64,000 nucleotides of DNA from Actinomyces sp. oral taxon 897 (GCF_002999235.1 NZ_CP027236.1:1302001-1366000), one strand, 5' to 3'. Positions 16,908 to 25,926 are shown, numbered from the stretch's first letter. Notes: generated by a model from the letters alone, not told the origin. A program made the numbers and translations.

Positions 16908-16991
16908 CCGGGCCGGCACGCAGGCGGCGGCGTCCCACCCACCTCCCTGCGCGCCGTGACCTCGGTGAGACGGAGGAGACACCACCAGGAG

Positions 16992-17020
16992 TTCACTTTT
17001 CCTGTCTTGCTCGCTATCCT
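16992..17020 (+). promoter_or_regulatory. Putative promoter of the phosphocholine locus
   Basis: TTCACT (16992-16997), a 17-nt spacer and TATCCT (17015-17020), each matching 4 of 6 consensus positions, lie in a locally AT-richer stretch upstream of the LicC-LicA fusion. This would give a short leader to the ATG at 17055. Confidence 0.4.
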
Positions 17021-17054
17021 CGAACGCGCAAGAAACCACTCCCTTACTGAACGG

Positions 17055-18905
17055 ATGGTGGTGCCAGTGCCTGAGGCACTCTCCCAGCCCCAGTTCGACG
17101 TCCTCTACTGTCTGCTACGAGCCAGCTCCCCCCTGACCCAGCGCCAGATCCACGCCGCCACCGGCATGTCCCTGGGCAGCGTCAACACCGTGGTCCGCGA
17201 GTGCGAGGCCCTGGGCCTGGTCGCCGACCGCGTCCTCACCCAGGCCGGCCGGGCCGCGCTGGAGCCCTACCGGGTGGACAACGCGGTGATTATGGCCGCC
17301 GGGCTCTCCAGCCGCTTCGCCCCCATCTCCTACGAGCGCCCCAAGGGCACCCTGCGCGTACACGGGGAGATACTGGTCGAGCGGCAGATCAAGCAGCTGC
17401 GCGAGGCCGGGATCAACGACATTATCCTCGTGGTGGGCTACAAGAAGGAGTACTTCTTCTCCCTGGCCGAGCGGCTCGGGGTGCGGATCGTCGTCAACGA
17501 CGACTACGTCACCCGGAACAACAACGGCTCCCTGTGGGTGGTACGCAAGGAGCTGGGCAACACCTACGTGTGCTCCTCCGACGACTACTTCACCACCAAC
17601 CCCTTTGAGTCCCACGTGTACCAGGCCTACTACTCGGCCCAGTACGTGGCGGGCCCCACCTCCGAGTGGTGCCTGGTCACCGGCGCGAACGGCCGGATCA
17701 CCGGGGCCACCGTGGGCGGGGCGGACGCCTGGACCATGCTGGGCCACGTCTACTTCGACCGCGCCTTCTCCACCACCTTCCGCCGCATCCTGGAGGAGGT
17801 CTACACGCTCCCCGAGACCGCGCCCAAGCTGTGGGAGTCGATCTACATCGAGCACGTCAAGGAGCTCGACATGGTGATCCGCCGCTACCCCGAGGGCGTC
17901 ATCAACGAGTTCGACTCGGTCAACGAGATCCGTGACTTCGACCCCATGTTCCTGGAGAACGTGGACTCGGAGGTGTTCGACAACATCTCCTCCGTCCTGG
18001 GGTGCCCCAAGACGGAGATCCACGACTTCTACCCGCTCAAGCAGGGCATTACCAACCTGTCGTGCCACTTCTCCGTGGGCGACCAGGAGTACGTCTACCG
18101 CCACCCGGGTATTGGGACGGACAAGATCGTCAACCGGGGCGCCGAGCTGGAGGCCCTGCGCCTGGCCGCCAAGCTGGGCCTGGACCACACCTTCCTGGCG
18201 GGCGACCCCACCAAGGGCTGGAAGATCTCCCGCTTCATCACCGACGCACGCAACCTCGACATGACCAGTGACGACGAGCTCCGTCGGGCCATGACCATGG
18301 ACCGCGAGCTGCACGACAGCGACGCACGGCTGTCGAGGACCTTCGACTTCATTACCGAGGGCCTGAAGTACGAGCGGCTCCTGGAGGGGCACGGACCCAT
18401 TGACGTCCCCGGCTACAGCACGCTGCGCTCCAAGGTCCTGCGCCTGAAGGACCACGCCACCGCCGACGGGTTCCCCGTGGCACCCAGCCACAACGACTTC
18501 TTCCCCCTCAACTTCCTGGTGGGCACCGACGGGCACATCGACCTCATTGACTGGGAGTACTCGGGCATGTCCGACGTCGCCAGCGACTTCGGGACCATGG
18601 TCGTGTGCACCCAGATCTCCGGGGAGCGCGCCGAGGACGCCCTGGGCTACTACTTCGGCCGTACCCCCACCCCCCAGGAGCGGCGCCACTTCTGGTCCTA
18701 CGTGGTGTTCGCCGGCTGGTGCTGGTACGTGTGGGCGCTGCTGAAGGAGGCCGAGGGCGACGACATCGGGGAGTGGCTGTTCATCTACTACCGCCACGCC
18801 GCCTACTACGTGGACGCCCTCCTGGAGTCCTACGAGTCCGACACGCCCCTGGAGCACGCGCCGGCCGCGCGCACCGGGCGCACCAATGTGAGGAGCGACT
18901 CATGA
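17055..18905 (+). CDS. Fused winged-helix / choline-phosphate cytidylyltransferase / choline kinase (LicC-LicA)
   Basis: A 616-aa three-part protein. Residues about 7-70 form a MarR-like winged helix (LTQRQIHAATGMSLGSVNTV). Residues about 75-315 are a sugar-nucleotidyltransferase domain with AAGLSSRFAP (81-90) and ERPKGTL, as in LicC, which makes CDP-choline. Residues about 325-590 are a choline/ethanolamine kinase with LKQGITNLS (about 328), the catalytic HND at 478-480 and DWEY from 499, as in LicA. So one chain could phosphorylate choline and activate it as CDP-choline. Its stop overlaps the LicB start by 4 nt, and a flippase follows. I chose ATG 17055 because the promoter lies upstream of it and the region before it is not coding-like; GTG 16956 is the longer option. 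The HTH part may regulate the locus or sense choline. Confidence 0.85.
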   Translation: MVVPVPEALSQPQFDVLYCLLRASSPLTQRQIHAATGMSLGSVNTVVRECEALGLVADRVLTQAGRAALEPYRVDNAVIMAAGLSSRFAPISYERPKGTLRVHGEILVERQIKQLREAGINDIILVVGYKKEYFFSLAERLGVRIVVNDDYVTRNNNGSLWVVRKELGNTYVCSSDDYFTTNPFESHVYQAYYSAQYVAGPTSEWCLVTGANGRITGATVGGADAWTMLGHVYFDRAFSTTFRRILEEVYTLPETAPKLWESIYIEHVKELDMVIRRYPEGVINEFDSVNEIRDFDPMFLENVDSEVFDNISSVLGCPKTEIHDFYPLKQGITNLSCHFSVGDQEYVYRHPGIGTDKIVNRGAELEALRLAAKLGLDHTFLAGDPTKGWKISRFITDARNLDMTSDDELRRAMTMDRELHDSDARLSRTFDFITEGLKYERLLEGHGPIDVPGYSTLRSKVLRLKDHATADGFPVAPSHNDFFPLNFLVGTDGHIDLIDWEYSGMSDVASDFGTMVVCTQISGERAEDALGYYFGRTPTPQERRHFWSYVVFAGWCWYVWALLKEAEGDDIGEWLFIYYRHAAYYVDALLESYESDTPLEHAPAARTGRTNVRSDS

Positions 18906-19894
18906 GGTACGGGATCCTCAGCGGTGCCCTGTGGGGCCTGGACACCGTCGTGCTCGCCGTCGCCACGGCCCTGGTGCCCTTCCTGGGCGCCGACGAGGCC
19001 TCCCTGGCCAGCGCGGTCCTGCACGACGTGTCCTGCGCCCTCATCCTGCTGGTCTACATGGGCGTGCGCGGCCGCCTGGGCGACACCTGGAGGGCGGCGC
19101 GCACCCGCTCCGGGCTGGCCGTGGTCCTGGGCGCGCTGCTGGGCGGGCCCATTGGCATGAGCGGCTACCTGGTCGCGATCAACAACATCGGCCCGGGCTA
19201 CACGGCCATTATCTCCACCTTCTACCCGGCGGTGGGCACCTTCCTGGCCTTTGTCTTCCTCAAGGAGCGGATGCACCTGCACCAGGTCGTCGCGCTCGTC
19301 ATCGCCCTGGCGGCCATTGTCTACATCGGCTACTCCTCCACCACCGACGACGCCACGAGCGGCTCGTCCTTCATTGGCGTCCTGGGGGCCCTGGCGTGCG
19401 TCCTGGGGTGGGGCTCGGAGGCGGTCATCCTGGCGTGGGGCATGAAGAACGACGTCGACAACGAGACCGCCCTGCAGATCCGCGAGACGACCTCCGGACT
19501 GGTCTACCTCCTGGTCGTCGCGCCCCTCGCCGGGGTCCTGGACTTCACCTTCCACGCCTCGACGTCGCTGGGCACCGGGGTGCTCGCCCTGGCCGCCGTC
19601 GCGGGTACGGCCTCGTACCTGTTCTACTACAAGGCCATTGACACCATCGGCGCCTCCCGGGGCATGGCCCTGAACATCTCCTACTCGGCGTGGACGGTGG
19701 TCTTCACCCTGGTCCTGACGGCCCTCGCCCCCACCCTGCTGGACCCCACGGCGACAGAGCCGGCCTCGCTCCTCACCTCCGACACCCTCCGGCAGGTCGG
19801 CTGCTGCGTGGTGATCCTCGTGTCCACCGTCCTGGCGGCCACCCCGGACTGGAGGGAGCTGCGCTTCCGCCGGCAGACGGCCCCGGTCGGGTAG
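18902..19894 (+). CDS. licB: LicB-like choline permease (EamA/DMT family)
   Basis: A 330-aa membrane protein with about ten hydrophobic helices in two EamA halves (for example GALLGGPIGMSGYLVAINNI in the first and GTASYLFYYKAIDTIGASRG in the second). In lic loci of pneumococcus, Haemophilus and others, this family imports choline for cell-surface phosphocholine. The start overlaps the end of the LicC-LicA gene (ATGA), so the two are coupled. Its identity rests on both family and context. Confidence 0.83.
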   Translation: MRYGILSGALWGLDTVVLAVATALVPFLGADEASLASAVLHDVSCALILLVYMGVRGRLGDTWRAARTRSGLAVVLGALLGGPIGMSGYLVAINNIGPGYTAIISTFYPAVGTFLAFVFLKERMHLHQVVALVIALAAIVYIGYSSTTDDATSGSSFIGVLGALACVLGWGSEAVILAWGMKNDVDNETALQIRETTSGLVYLLVVAPLAGVLDFTFHASTSLGTGVLALAAVAGTASYLFYYKAIDTIGASRGMALNISYSAWTVVFTLVLTALAPTLLDPTATEPASLLTSDTLRQVGCCVVILVSTVLAATPDWRELRFRRQTAPVG

Positions 19895-19911
19895 ACCCCG
19901 CCCCGTCCCTA

Positions 19912-20125
19912 CCGGCCGGGCCCCGGCACCCTGCCGGGCCCGGCCGGCCCCGTCCCCGGCTCCCTGTCCCCGTCCTTCCCGGCCTCCGGGGGCACCGGCC
20001 CGCGACCGTACCTCTACGCAGTACCGGGAACCGTCCTTCCCGGCCCTGGGGGCACCGGCCCCAGGACGCCGACGGGTGAACGCGCACGCCGGGTACCCCA
20101 GCCCCCCGGGGCACCGGCCCCAGAC
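19912..20125. repeat. Hairpin followed by tandem GC-rich repeats
   Basis: Positions 19912-19928 pair with 19932-19947 (CCGGCCGGG...CCCGGCCGG with one bulge), a strong hairpin after licB. Then a word CCGTCCTTCCCGGCC...GGGGGCACCGGCCC appears at about 19971 and 20032, with a partial copy at about 20099, about 61 bp apart. The hairpin could attenuate transcription into the flippase gene. Confidence 0.6.
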
Positions 20126-20150
20126 CACCGTCGTTAAGGAGTGCGGGCAG

Positions 20151-21440
20151 ATGCACCAAGCACGCTCCCAGACCAGCCGCGACTACCTGTGGAACACCGC
20201 CTCGTCGTTCATGACCGCCCTGGCGACCGTGGTCATGCTCCTGGTGGTCACCCGCACGGCGGGGATCCGGGCGGCCGGCGTCTACTCCCTGGCCATTGCC
20301 GTGGGCCAGCAGTTCCAGACCCTGGGCATGTACGAGGTCAGGGCCTACCACGTCACCGACGTCACCCACCGGTTCACCTTCGGCACCTACCTGGCCACCC
20401 GCATTGTCACCGTGGCCCTCATGCTGGTGGGTATCACCACCTACGCCGTCCTCTCCAGTAGCGACGTCCACCACTGCGTCCTGGTGACGCTCGTGGCCTC
20501 CCTGCGTGTGTTCGACGCCTTCGAGGACGTCTACGTGTGCGAGCTCCAGCGGGTCGGGCGCCTGGACCTGGGGGGCCGGGCCTGCTTCTGGCGCGCGCTG
20601 TCCACCACGGTGGTCTTCTCCCTCACCCTGGCCCTGACCGGCAGCCTGCTCACCTCCACCGTGACGACCCTGGTCCTGTCCGTGCTCACCACTGTCCTGG
20701 TCTACCTACCGCCGTCCCGCGGGCTGTTCCCGCTGCGGCCCACCTGGGACCCCGGGCCCGTGGTCCAGGTGCTCCTGGCCTGCCTGCCGCTGTTCGGGGC
20801 GTCCTTTATATCCATGTACCTGTCCAACGCCCCCAGGTTCGCCATCGACCGCTACCTGGACCCCACCCAGCAGGGCTACTTCGCGATCCTGTTCATGCCC
20901 GCCGTCACCATTAACCTCATGTCCCTGGTCATCTTCCGGCCCCTGCTGACGCCCATGGCGGCGTTGTGGGCCAGGGGCGCGCGCCCGGCGTTCACCCGGC
21001 TCGTCAGGCGCGGCCTGGTCAGCGCCCTGGCGGCCTTCGGGGTCGTGGCGCTCATTACCTACGTGGCCGGGCCCCCGCTGCTCGCCCTCGTGTTCGGCAA
21101 GGACGTGTCCGCCTTCTCGGTCGAGCTCATGGTGCTCGTGGCCGGCGGGGCCATGAACGCCGCCAGCGTGGTCCTCTACTACGCCCTGGCCACCATGCGC
21201 CTGCAGAGGACCATATTCCTGGGGTACGCCCTGGCCGCCCTGGTCATGACCGCGCTGTGCCTGACCCTGGTGCCCGCCCACGCCCTGCTCGGGGCGGCCC
21301 TGGCCTACAGCGGCGCCATGGGCGTCCTGACCCTGAGCTTCGCCGCCGTCCTGCACTACTGCCAGGCCAGGGCGGGCGGGGCGGACGGTGGGGCCGGGGC
21401 AGGCAGTGCGGGCAGCACGACAGGAGTGGGAGAGGCGTGA
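20151..21440 (+). CDS. TacF-like polysaccharide/teichoic-acid flippase
   Basis: A 429-aa membrane protein of the MOP/MATE flippase superfamily, with about 12-14 helices (for example SSFMTALATVVMLLVVTRTA near the start and GYFAILFMPAVTINLMSLVI mid-protein). In pneumococcus the lic cluster includes TacF, which exports choline-bearing teichoic-acid chains. The same neighbourhood here, directly after LicC-LicA and LicB, supports that role. The start is ATG at 20151, with AAGGAG upstream; an earlier GTG at 20076 lies inside the repeats. The Gly/Ala-rich C-terminal tail is unconserved. No LicD phosphocholine transferase is in the window. Confidence 0.8.
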   Translation: MHQARSQTSRDYLWNTASSFMTALATVVMLLVVTRTAGIRAAGVYSLAIAVGQQFQTLGMYEVRAYHVTDVTHRFTFGTYLATRIVTVALMLVGITTYAVLSSSDVHHCVLVTLVASLRVFDAFEDVYVCELQRVGRLDLGGRACFWRALSTTVVFSLTLALTGSLLTSTVTTLVLSVLTTVLVYLPPSRGLFPLRPTWDPGPVVQVLLACLPLFGASFISMYLSNAPRFAIDRYLDPTQQGYFAILFMPAVTINLMSLVIFRPLLTPMAALWARGARPAFTRLVRRGLVSALAAFGVVALITYVAGPPLLALVFGKDVSAFSVELMVLVAGGAMNAASVVLYYALATMRLQRTIFLGYALAALVMTALCLTLVPAHALLGAALAYSGAMGVLTLSFAAVLHYCQARAGGADGGAGAGSAGSTTGVGEA

Positions 21441-21474
21441 GGGCGGTCCGGGACGTGCCCTGAGGACGCCGCGG

Positions 21475-21951
21475 CTAGGGGCGCCGGGTAAGGCCAGCCG
21501 CCAGGTGCTCCCGCTCGCAGACGTCGTACCAGAGCAGGTCCGCCTCGGCGGCACGCTCGAAGGCGGCCTCGTCCCCTCCCCGGGCCGCCCGTACGTCCGC
21601 CTCGGCGGCGGCCTCGTCCACCAGGAGGGAGGCGACATCGTCCCAGGGCACCGGCGCGGTCACCTGGACGGTGCCGGGGAGCACGTCCTCGTCAGGGGCT
21701 AGCTCCCTGACGTGCTCAGGGACGACGTCGGCGGCGACAACCACGCGCCGGTCCGCCAGGCCGTCGGCCTCCGGGCGGGACAGGCGCACGAGGGAGGAGT
21801 CGGCCGCGCACAGGCTGGCGGAGACCTCCAGGCCCTCCTGGTCCTCCTCGGGCAGGGCGGCAGCCAGGGCGGCGGTGGGGGCGTGGGCCGTCCGCGGTGA
21901 GAGAGCCGGTGCCGTCAGGTCGGCGGCGGTAGCAGGCAGGTAGACACGCAT
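21475..21951 (-). CDS. DUF6912 family protein
   Basis: A 158-aa cytoplasmic protein of unknown function found across Actinobacteria. Family features seen are the opening MRVYLPATAADL, the central DRRVVVAADVVPE strand and the C-terminal DLLWYDVCEREHL. The start is ATG at 21951. It is convergent with the flippase gene and about 90 bp beyond the stop of the next minus-strand gene. No catalytic motif is evident. Confidence 0.78.
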   Translation of the reverse strand: MRVYLPATAADLTAPALSPRTAHAPTAALAAALPEEDQEGLEVSASLCAADSSLVRLSRPEADGLADRRVVVAADVVPEHVRELAPDEDVLPGTVQVTAPVPWDDVASLLVDEAAAEADVRAARGGDEAAFERAAEADLLWYDVCEREHLAAGLTRRP

Positions 21952-22045
21952 GACCCCAGTCTGCCAGGCGCCCCCCGTGGCATCCTGCCACGACGCCCGG
22001 GGCGGGGCCCGCAGCCAGCACCCGTAGACGGCAGGCAGCCGGTTC

Positions 22046-24160
22046 CTAGTGACGGCGACGGCGGTCCCTCTTACCGGCCCGGGAGGCGCGGTGACGGGCT
22101 GACCGTCGGGAGGAGCCGGGGTCCTCGGGGGCCGGGGCCGCCCCGGTCGGCGGGGGCGGTGGGGGCGGCTCCTGGGCGGTCCACCCGGGCGGGGCCGGGA
22201 CCCAGCCCGGCACCTGGGGCGCCGACCCACCTGGCACCTGGGGCGCTGCCCCACCCGGCAGCGCAGGTGCTGGCGGCGGGAGCGGGCTGCGGGCGGGGCC
22301 GGGCACCTGGGCAGGGAACTGGGCCTGCTGGGCCGCGGCCGGCTGGGCCGGGCCCCCGGGCGTCCTGCGGGCCGGCCTGCGTACCACCGTGTCCTGGAGC
22401 TCCGGCGGGAGGGCGGAGGCTCCCGGGCCCTGCGCACCCTGGGCCGGAGCCTGCTGAGGCCCACGGGCCAGAACCTGCTGCACCCCCTGGGGCAGTCCCT
22501 GCTGCGCGCTCTGAGCCGGAGTCTGCGCCCCTTGGGCCGGAGTCTGCTGCGGTCCACGAGGCGGGAGCGGCACCGCCCTCTGGTCCCGGCCGTCCCGGCC
22601 GCCTTGGGCGTCCTGACCGACCTGGGGGTTCCGACCGGCCTGGGCGTCCCGGGGGTCCCGGCCGCCTTGGGCACCCCGGCCACCCCGACCGTCCCGGGTG
22701 CGGGCAGGCTCCGTCTTCCTCCCGCCGCCCCGGCGTCGCCACAGACCCCGACGTGAGCGTGACAGGGAGTCAACGCACCGCGCCCCGGGATCCACCCGGT
22801 CCACGAGCGCCGCCAGCGCCGCGCCGAGCGCGCTGCCGGGGGCGCCCTCCAGGACGCTGGAGCCCTCCAGCAGGCAGCGGTCGGCGCTGGCCTGGTCGTC
22901 AGGCAGGAGGACGGGGCTGACCACGCCCCCAAAACGGCCCAGGGCCTCGCGGACGGCCCGCTCGGGCGAGGGGCCCGCCACGGAGGCGCGCACCCGGTTG
23001 ACGACGACCTCGACCCGTCCCCTCCACGTCCCGGTCTCGGCGTCCGCCAGGTGCGCAATGAGGCGGCGGACCCCCACCGGGTCACCGGCCCCCACCACCA
23101 CCACGACGTCGGCCTCCTTGAGCAGCGCGGCGACCATGGCCGTGCGCCCGGGCTCCAGGGTGAAGTCGTCGACATCGTCCACGGCCTGGCCCCCGGCCAC
23201 GTCCACGACCGTCCAGGGGGCGGTCTGCCGGCACCGGCGCCAGACCTCGGCCATGGAGGCGGGAGGGAGCTCACGCCAGCGTCCGCCGCGTCCCAGGCCC
23301 GACAGGAGACGTGTCCCTGGTCCGGCAGGGGCCAGGATCCGCTCGAAGGCCTCCGCGTCCAGGCGCGCGTGGGTGGCCAGCCGGGCGGCGGTGGCCAGCG
23401 CCGAGGAGTCCTCCGGCATGCCCAGGACCTGTACCAGGCTCGGGGCCTCCAGGTCGGCGTCCACCAGCAGCGCCTGGCCGCCGCGGGCCAGGCCGTGCGC
23501 CAGCGAGGCCGCCACCGTGGTCCGGCCCGGCGCGCCGTGCGGCCCCCACACCACCACCAGGCGACCGCCCTGACCGGGCCGGCCGTCGGCGCTACCGGCA
23601 GGGAGCCGACCGGGTGCGGGACCTCCCGGGAGGCTGCCGCCCCAGGGGAGGCCGCCGATGTCGTCGTCGTCACCAACGGAGGTGCGCCAGGTCTCCTCCC
23701 ACTGCTCCACCCAGGGGTCGGTGGGGGCCGGAGGCGAGGCCGTCCCCGTCGGAGTGGTCACCACGTCCCCGGGGCGTGCGGACGCCGGGGGCGCGAGAGC
23801 GCCGTCCTGACGCACCAGGCCCTGGAGCCGGGAGCGGATCTGCTGGGGATCCGCCCCCCGCCACATGGCGACCCAGCCGTCGTCGAGCACGGGCGCGCTG
23901 TCGGGATCGGGCACCAGGAGGACGCCGCGCATCCCGGCACGCCCCAGGCGGTCCAGGACGGTGCGGTCCACGTCGGCGAAGGCGGCGTCCACGACGGCCA
24001 GGCAGGCCAGGCCGGCCAGGCCGGCGCTGAGGAGCTCGGGCAGGTCCGCGCACCGGCGCACGACCCGCAGGCCGCTGCCCGTGGCGTCCAGGGAGCGCAC
24101 CAGCGGGGCGTCCTCGCCGCTGAGCGCGAGCAGGACCCCCTGGTCCACCGCGGCGCTCAC
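22046..24160 (-). CDS. CpaE/TadZ-like ATPase with long Pro/Gln-rich tail
   Basis: A 704-aa protein. Residues 1-120 look like a degenerate receiver-type domain. Residues about 200-440 are a ParA/MinD-like P-loop ATPase resembling CpaE/TadZ, proteins that localise pilus or secretion machinery. The nucleotide motif reads GPHGAPGRTT, with Arg213 where the catalytic-loop Lys is expected and no leading Lys. The switch region VDADLEAPSLVQVLG and VVDVAG are present. The last 240 residues are low-complexity Gln/Pro/Ala (QQAPAQGAQ-like words) and end in a basic RAGKRDRRRRH tail. GTG 24160 overlaps the stop of the SAF-domain gene, so the two form an operon. No pilin or TadA gene is nearby, so the role is open. 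Confidence 0.75.
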   Translation of the reverse strand: MSAAVDQGVLLALSGEDAPLVRSLDATGSGLRVVRRCADLPELLSAGLAGLACLAVVDAAFADVDRTVLDRLGRAGMRGVLLVPDPDSAPVLDDGWVAMWRGADPQQIRSRLQGLVRQDGALAPPASARPGDVVTTPTGTASPPAPTDPWVEQWEETWRTSVGDDDDIGGLPWGGSLPGGPAPGRLPAGSADGRPGQGGRLVVVWGPHGAPGRTTVAASLAHGLARGGQALLVDADLEAPSLVQVLGMPEDSSALATAARLATHARLDAEAFERILAPAGPGTRLLSGLGRGGRWRELPPASMAEVWRRCRQTAPWTVVDVAGGQAVDDVDDFTLEPGRTAMVAALLKEADVVVVVGAGDPVGVRRLIAHLADAETGTWRGRVEVVVNRVRASVAGPSPERAVREALGRFGGVVSPVLLPDDQASADRCLLEGSSVLEGAPGSALGAALAALVDRVDPGARCVDSLSRSRRGLWRRRGGGRKTEPARTRDGRGGRGAQGGRDPRDAQAGRNPQVGQDAQGGRDGRDQRAVPLPPRGPQQTPAQGAQTPAQSAQQGLPQGVQQVLARGPQQAPAQGAQGPGASALPPELQDTVVRRPARRTPGGPAQPAAAQQAQFPAQVPGPARSPLPPPAPALPGGAAPQVPGGSAPQVPGWVPAPPGWTAQEPPPPPPPTGAAPAPEDPGSSRRSARHRASRAGKRDRRRRH

Positions 24161-24867
24161 GTGCCCTGCCCCGTGGGGACCAGGACGAGCGGGGCGCCGC
24201 TGCCGACCGCGGTGAGGACCTGCTCCAGGGACTCGGGGGGCACCAGGACCTCCACGGTGGTGGTGGCCGCGCCAATGAGGCTGGAGCCGGACTCCTTGAC
24301 GGTGACGACGACGAGCCCGGAGGCGACGGACTGCGCCTTGACCGGGGTGGACCCCTGGGTCTGGTCGGCCGAGGCCTCCTGGGCGGCGGAGGGGACCCGG
24401 CTGTTCTCCTGCACGGTGGGCAGGCGCCACAGCTCCACCGTGTCACCGGTACCGGTCGTGGCGGGCAGACCGCCCGCCACGGTCAGCACCACCGACCGCA
24501 GGGAGACGTCGGAGGCCCTGCCCACCCCCGCGGTGGGCAGGAGCTCCCCGGCTACCATGGAGCGGGTGGCGACGGCCTCCTGGGGCAGGTCACCCTCCTT
24601 GACGTAGGAGCCGCTGCCCGGGTGGGAGGCGACCAGGGTCAGGACGCCCTCGGCGGTCAGGTCGGTGCCCGGGGCGACGTCGCGGGCCAGGACGTAGATC
24701 TGCTGGGTGTCGGAGGCGGCGTCCACCGCCCAGGCCCCCAGCGCGACGGCGCAGCCCACGAGGGCCAGGCCGCCGGCCAGGCGGGGGTCGCGCCACGTCG
24801 CACGGCGCCAGCGGACGGTCGGGGTGGATGGGACGGGGGTGCGGGATCCCGCAAGGCTGGTGGTCAC
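24157..24867 (-). CDS. SAF-domain membrane protein (CpaB/RcpC-like)
   Basis: A 236-aa protein with one N-terminal membrane helix (about residues 31-51) and an SAF domain (YVLARDVAPGTDLTAEGV near 58-75, VATRSMVAGELL near 98-109). CpaB/RcpC proteins of Tad pilus systems have this layout, and pairing with a CpaE-like ATPase fits. The start is GTG at 24867, preceded by AGGAGAG. It is the first gene of a two-gene operon and is divergent from the BldC-like gene. Confidence 0.8.
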   Translation of the reverse strand: MTTSLAGSRTPVPSTPTVRWRRATWRDPRLAGGLALVGCAVALGAWAVDAASDTQQIYVLARDVAPGTDLTAEGVLTLVASHPGSGSYVKEGDLPQEAVATRSMVAGELLPTAGVGRASDVSLRSVVLTVAGGLPATTGTGDTVELWRLPTVQENSRVPSAAQEASADQTQGSTPVKAQSVASGLVVVTVKESGSSLIGAATTTVEVLVPPESLEQVLTAVGSGAPLVLVPTGQGT

Positions 24868-24977
24868 GTTCTCTCCTGAGCCACTGCACGGACCTCAACG
24901 TCCGTTGCCGGGGTTTGGGTATCCACAGATTACGTCAGAGGTGGCGCGTAGGGCTAGAACTATGGGAATATTGGTTC

Positions 24978-25199
24978 ATGGCACGGAACTTTCTGACAAT
25001 CGCCGACGTCGCCGAGAGCCTCCAGCTCTCGACGCAGGCCGTACGCGCGCTCATCCACTCCGGGGACCTCCCCGCGATCCAGGTCGGAGCCCGCCACCTG
25101 TGGCGCATCGAGGACACCGCCCTGGATGAGTACATTGAGCGGCAGCTGGCCAGTACTCGTACCAAGGTCACCGCAGGTGGCCTGCCGGACGAGGCCTGA
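24978..25199 (+). CDS. BldC/excisionase-like helix-turn-helix protein
   Basis: A 73-aa MerR-like single-domain DNA-binding protein: FLTIADVAESLQLSTQAV, then HSGDLPAIQVGARHLWRI, the excisionase/BldC winged helix. It is close in size to Streptomyces BldC, a developmental regulator that binds direct repeats. The start is ATG at 24978; no ribosome site is visible, so the transcript may be leaderless. No integrase is nearby, so a phage excisionase role is unlikely. Confidence 0.85.
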   Translation: MARNFLTIADVAESLQLSTQAVRALIHSGDLPAIQVGARHLWRIEDTALDEYIERQLASTRTKVTAGGLPDEA

Positions 25200-25248
25200 C
25201 CCGTCCTGGTCGCGGGCCCGCCGGGCCCGTGACGTGTCCTGATCCACA

Positions 25249-25286
25249 GCCTCCTGTCTGGCACACCACTGTGCCAGACAGGAGGC
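25249..25286. terminator. Strong 17-bp hairpin terminator
   Basis: Positions 25249-25265 pair perfectly with 25270-25286 (GCCTCCTGTCTGGCACA and its complement) around a CCAC loop. It lies between the BldC-like gene and a convergent hypothetical gene, so it can serve both. Confidence 0.82.
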
Positions 25287-25368
25287 CGACTCTGTCTGTC
25301 CGGACCAGGATTTTCATCTATGAGCGAACGCTTTTGCACCTGTGATTAATAAGACAGAGTTATCGGTG

Positions 25369-25926
25369 CTACCGGCTGCGCATGACCTCGATGCTCTCCA
25401 GGAGCACACTCACACGCCGCCGCACCCCCGGGGCCGAGGAGCCGGGGGCCCACGCCCCGCGCCCGCCCACGCCGTCGACGATGACGTCGAGGTGGTCCGC
25501 CCCGACCCAGGCCAGGCGGCCCACGACCTCCCCGCCCAGGAGGACCACCCGCACCCGGGTGCCGCGCCTGACCATCTCCCGCAGGGCCATGGGCAGGCTC
25601 ACGGCCCGACGCCCCTGCACCCCCGGGGCCGGCCTGCCTAGCGGGGAGACGACCGCCAGGGCCGCCACGGGGACGAGGGCCTGGAGGCCCACCTCCTCCT
25701 CCAGGAGCAGGTAGGCGCTCTCGCACCGGCGCAGCACCCCCTCCAGCTGCGCCCCCGAGCGGGTCCGCAGGCTGAGGCACTGCCCGGTAGCGGCCCGCAG
25801 CCGGTCCACCAGGCGCACGGCAGAGGCCTCCGCCTCCGCCAGGTCCAGGCTCTGGGCCACGACCTGCGTGCGCTGCTCGGCCTCAAAACGGTTCTCCAGG
25901 TCCGCGAGCATGACATCCCAGTCCAC
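25369..25926 (-). CDS. Hypothetical actinobacterial protein
   Basis: A 185-aa protein with no named domain that I recognise. It starts DWDVMLADLENRFEAEQR (helical), followed by ASAVRLVDRLRAATGQCLSL and a beta-rich core (LLLEEEVGLQALVPVAAL), then a second beta segment (RVRVVLLGGEVVGRLAWVGA, then DHLDVIVDG). This resembles a widespread family of short actinobacterial proteins encoded near BldC-like genes. I chose GTG 25926; ATG 25911 is also possible. No signal peptide or membrane helix is seen. Confidence 0.6.
   Translation of the reverse strand: MDWDVMLADLENRFEAEQRTQVVAQSLDLAEAEASAVRLVDRLRAATGQCLSLRTRSGAQLEGVLRRCESAYLLLEEEVGLQALVPVAALAVVSPLGRPAPGVQGRRAVSLPMALREMVRRGTRVRVVLLGGEVVGRLAWVGADHLDVIVDGVGGRGAWAPGSSAPGVRRRVSVLLESIEVMRSR

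Noticed and set aside
13452..17039. A 1195-codon open frame on the minus strand opposite sbcD/sbcC
   Set aside because: Its translation is Gly/Arg/Pro/Gln-rich with no family features, while the plus strand encodes SbcC with all motifs; it is a GC-content shadow.
24978..25199. Phage excisionase
   Set aside because: There is no integrase, att site or phage gene nearby, and the size and surroundings fit a BldC-like regulator better.
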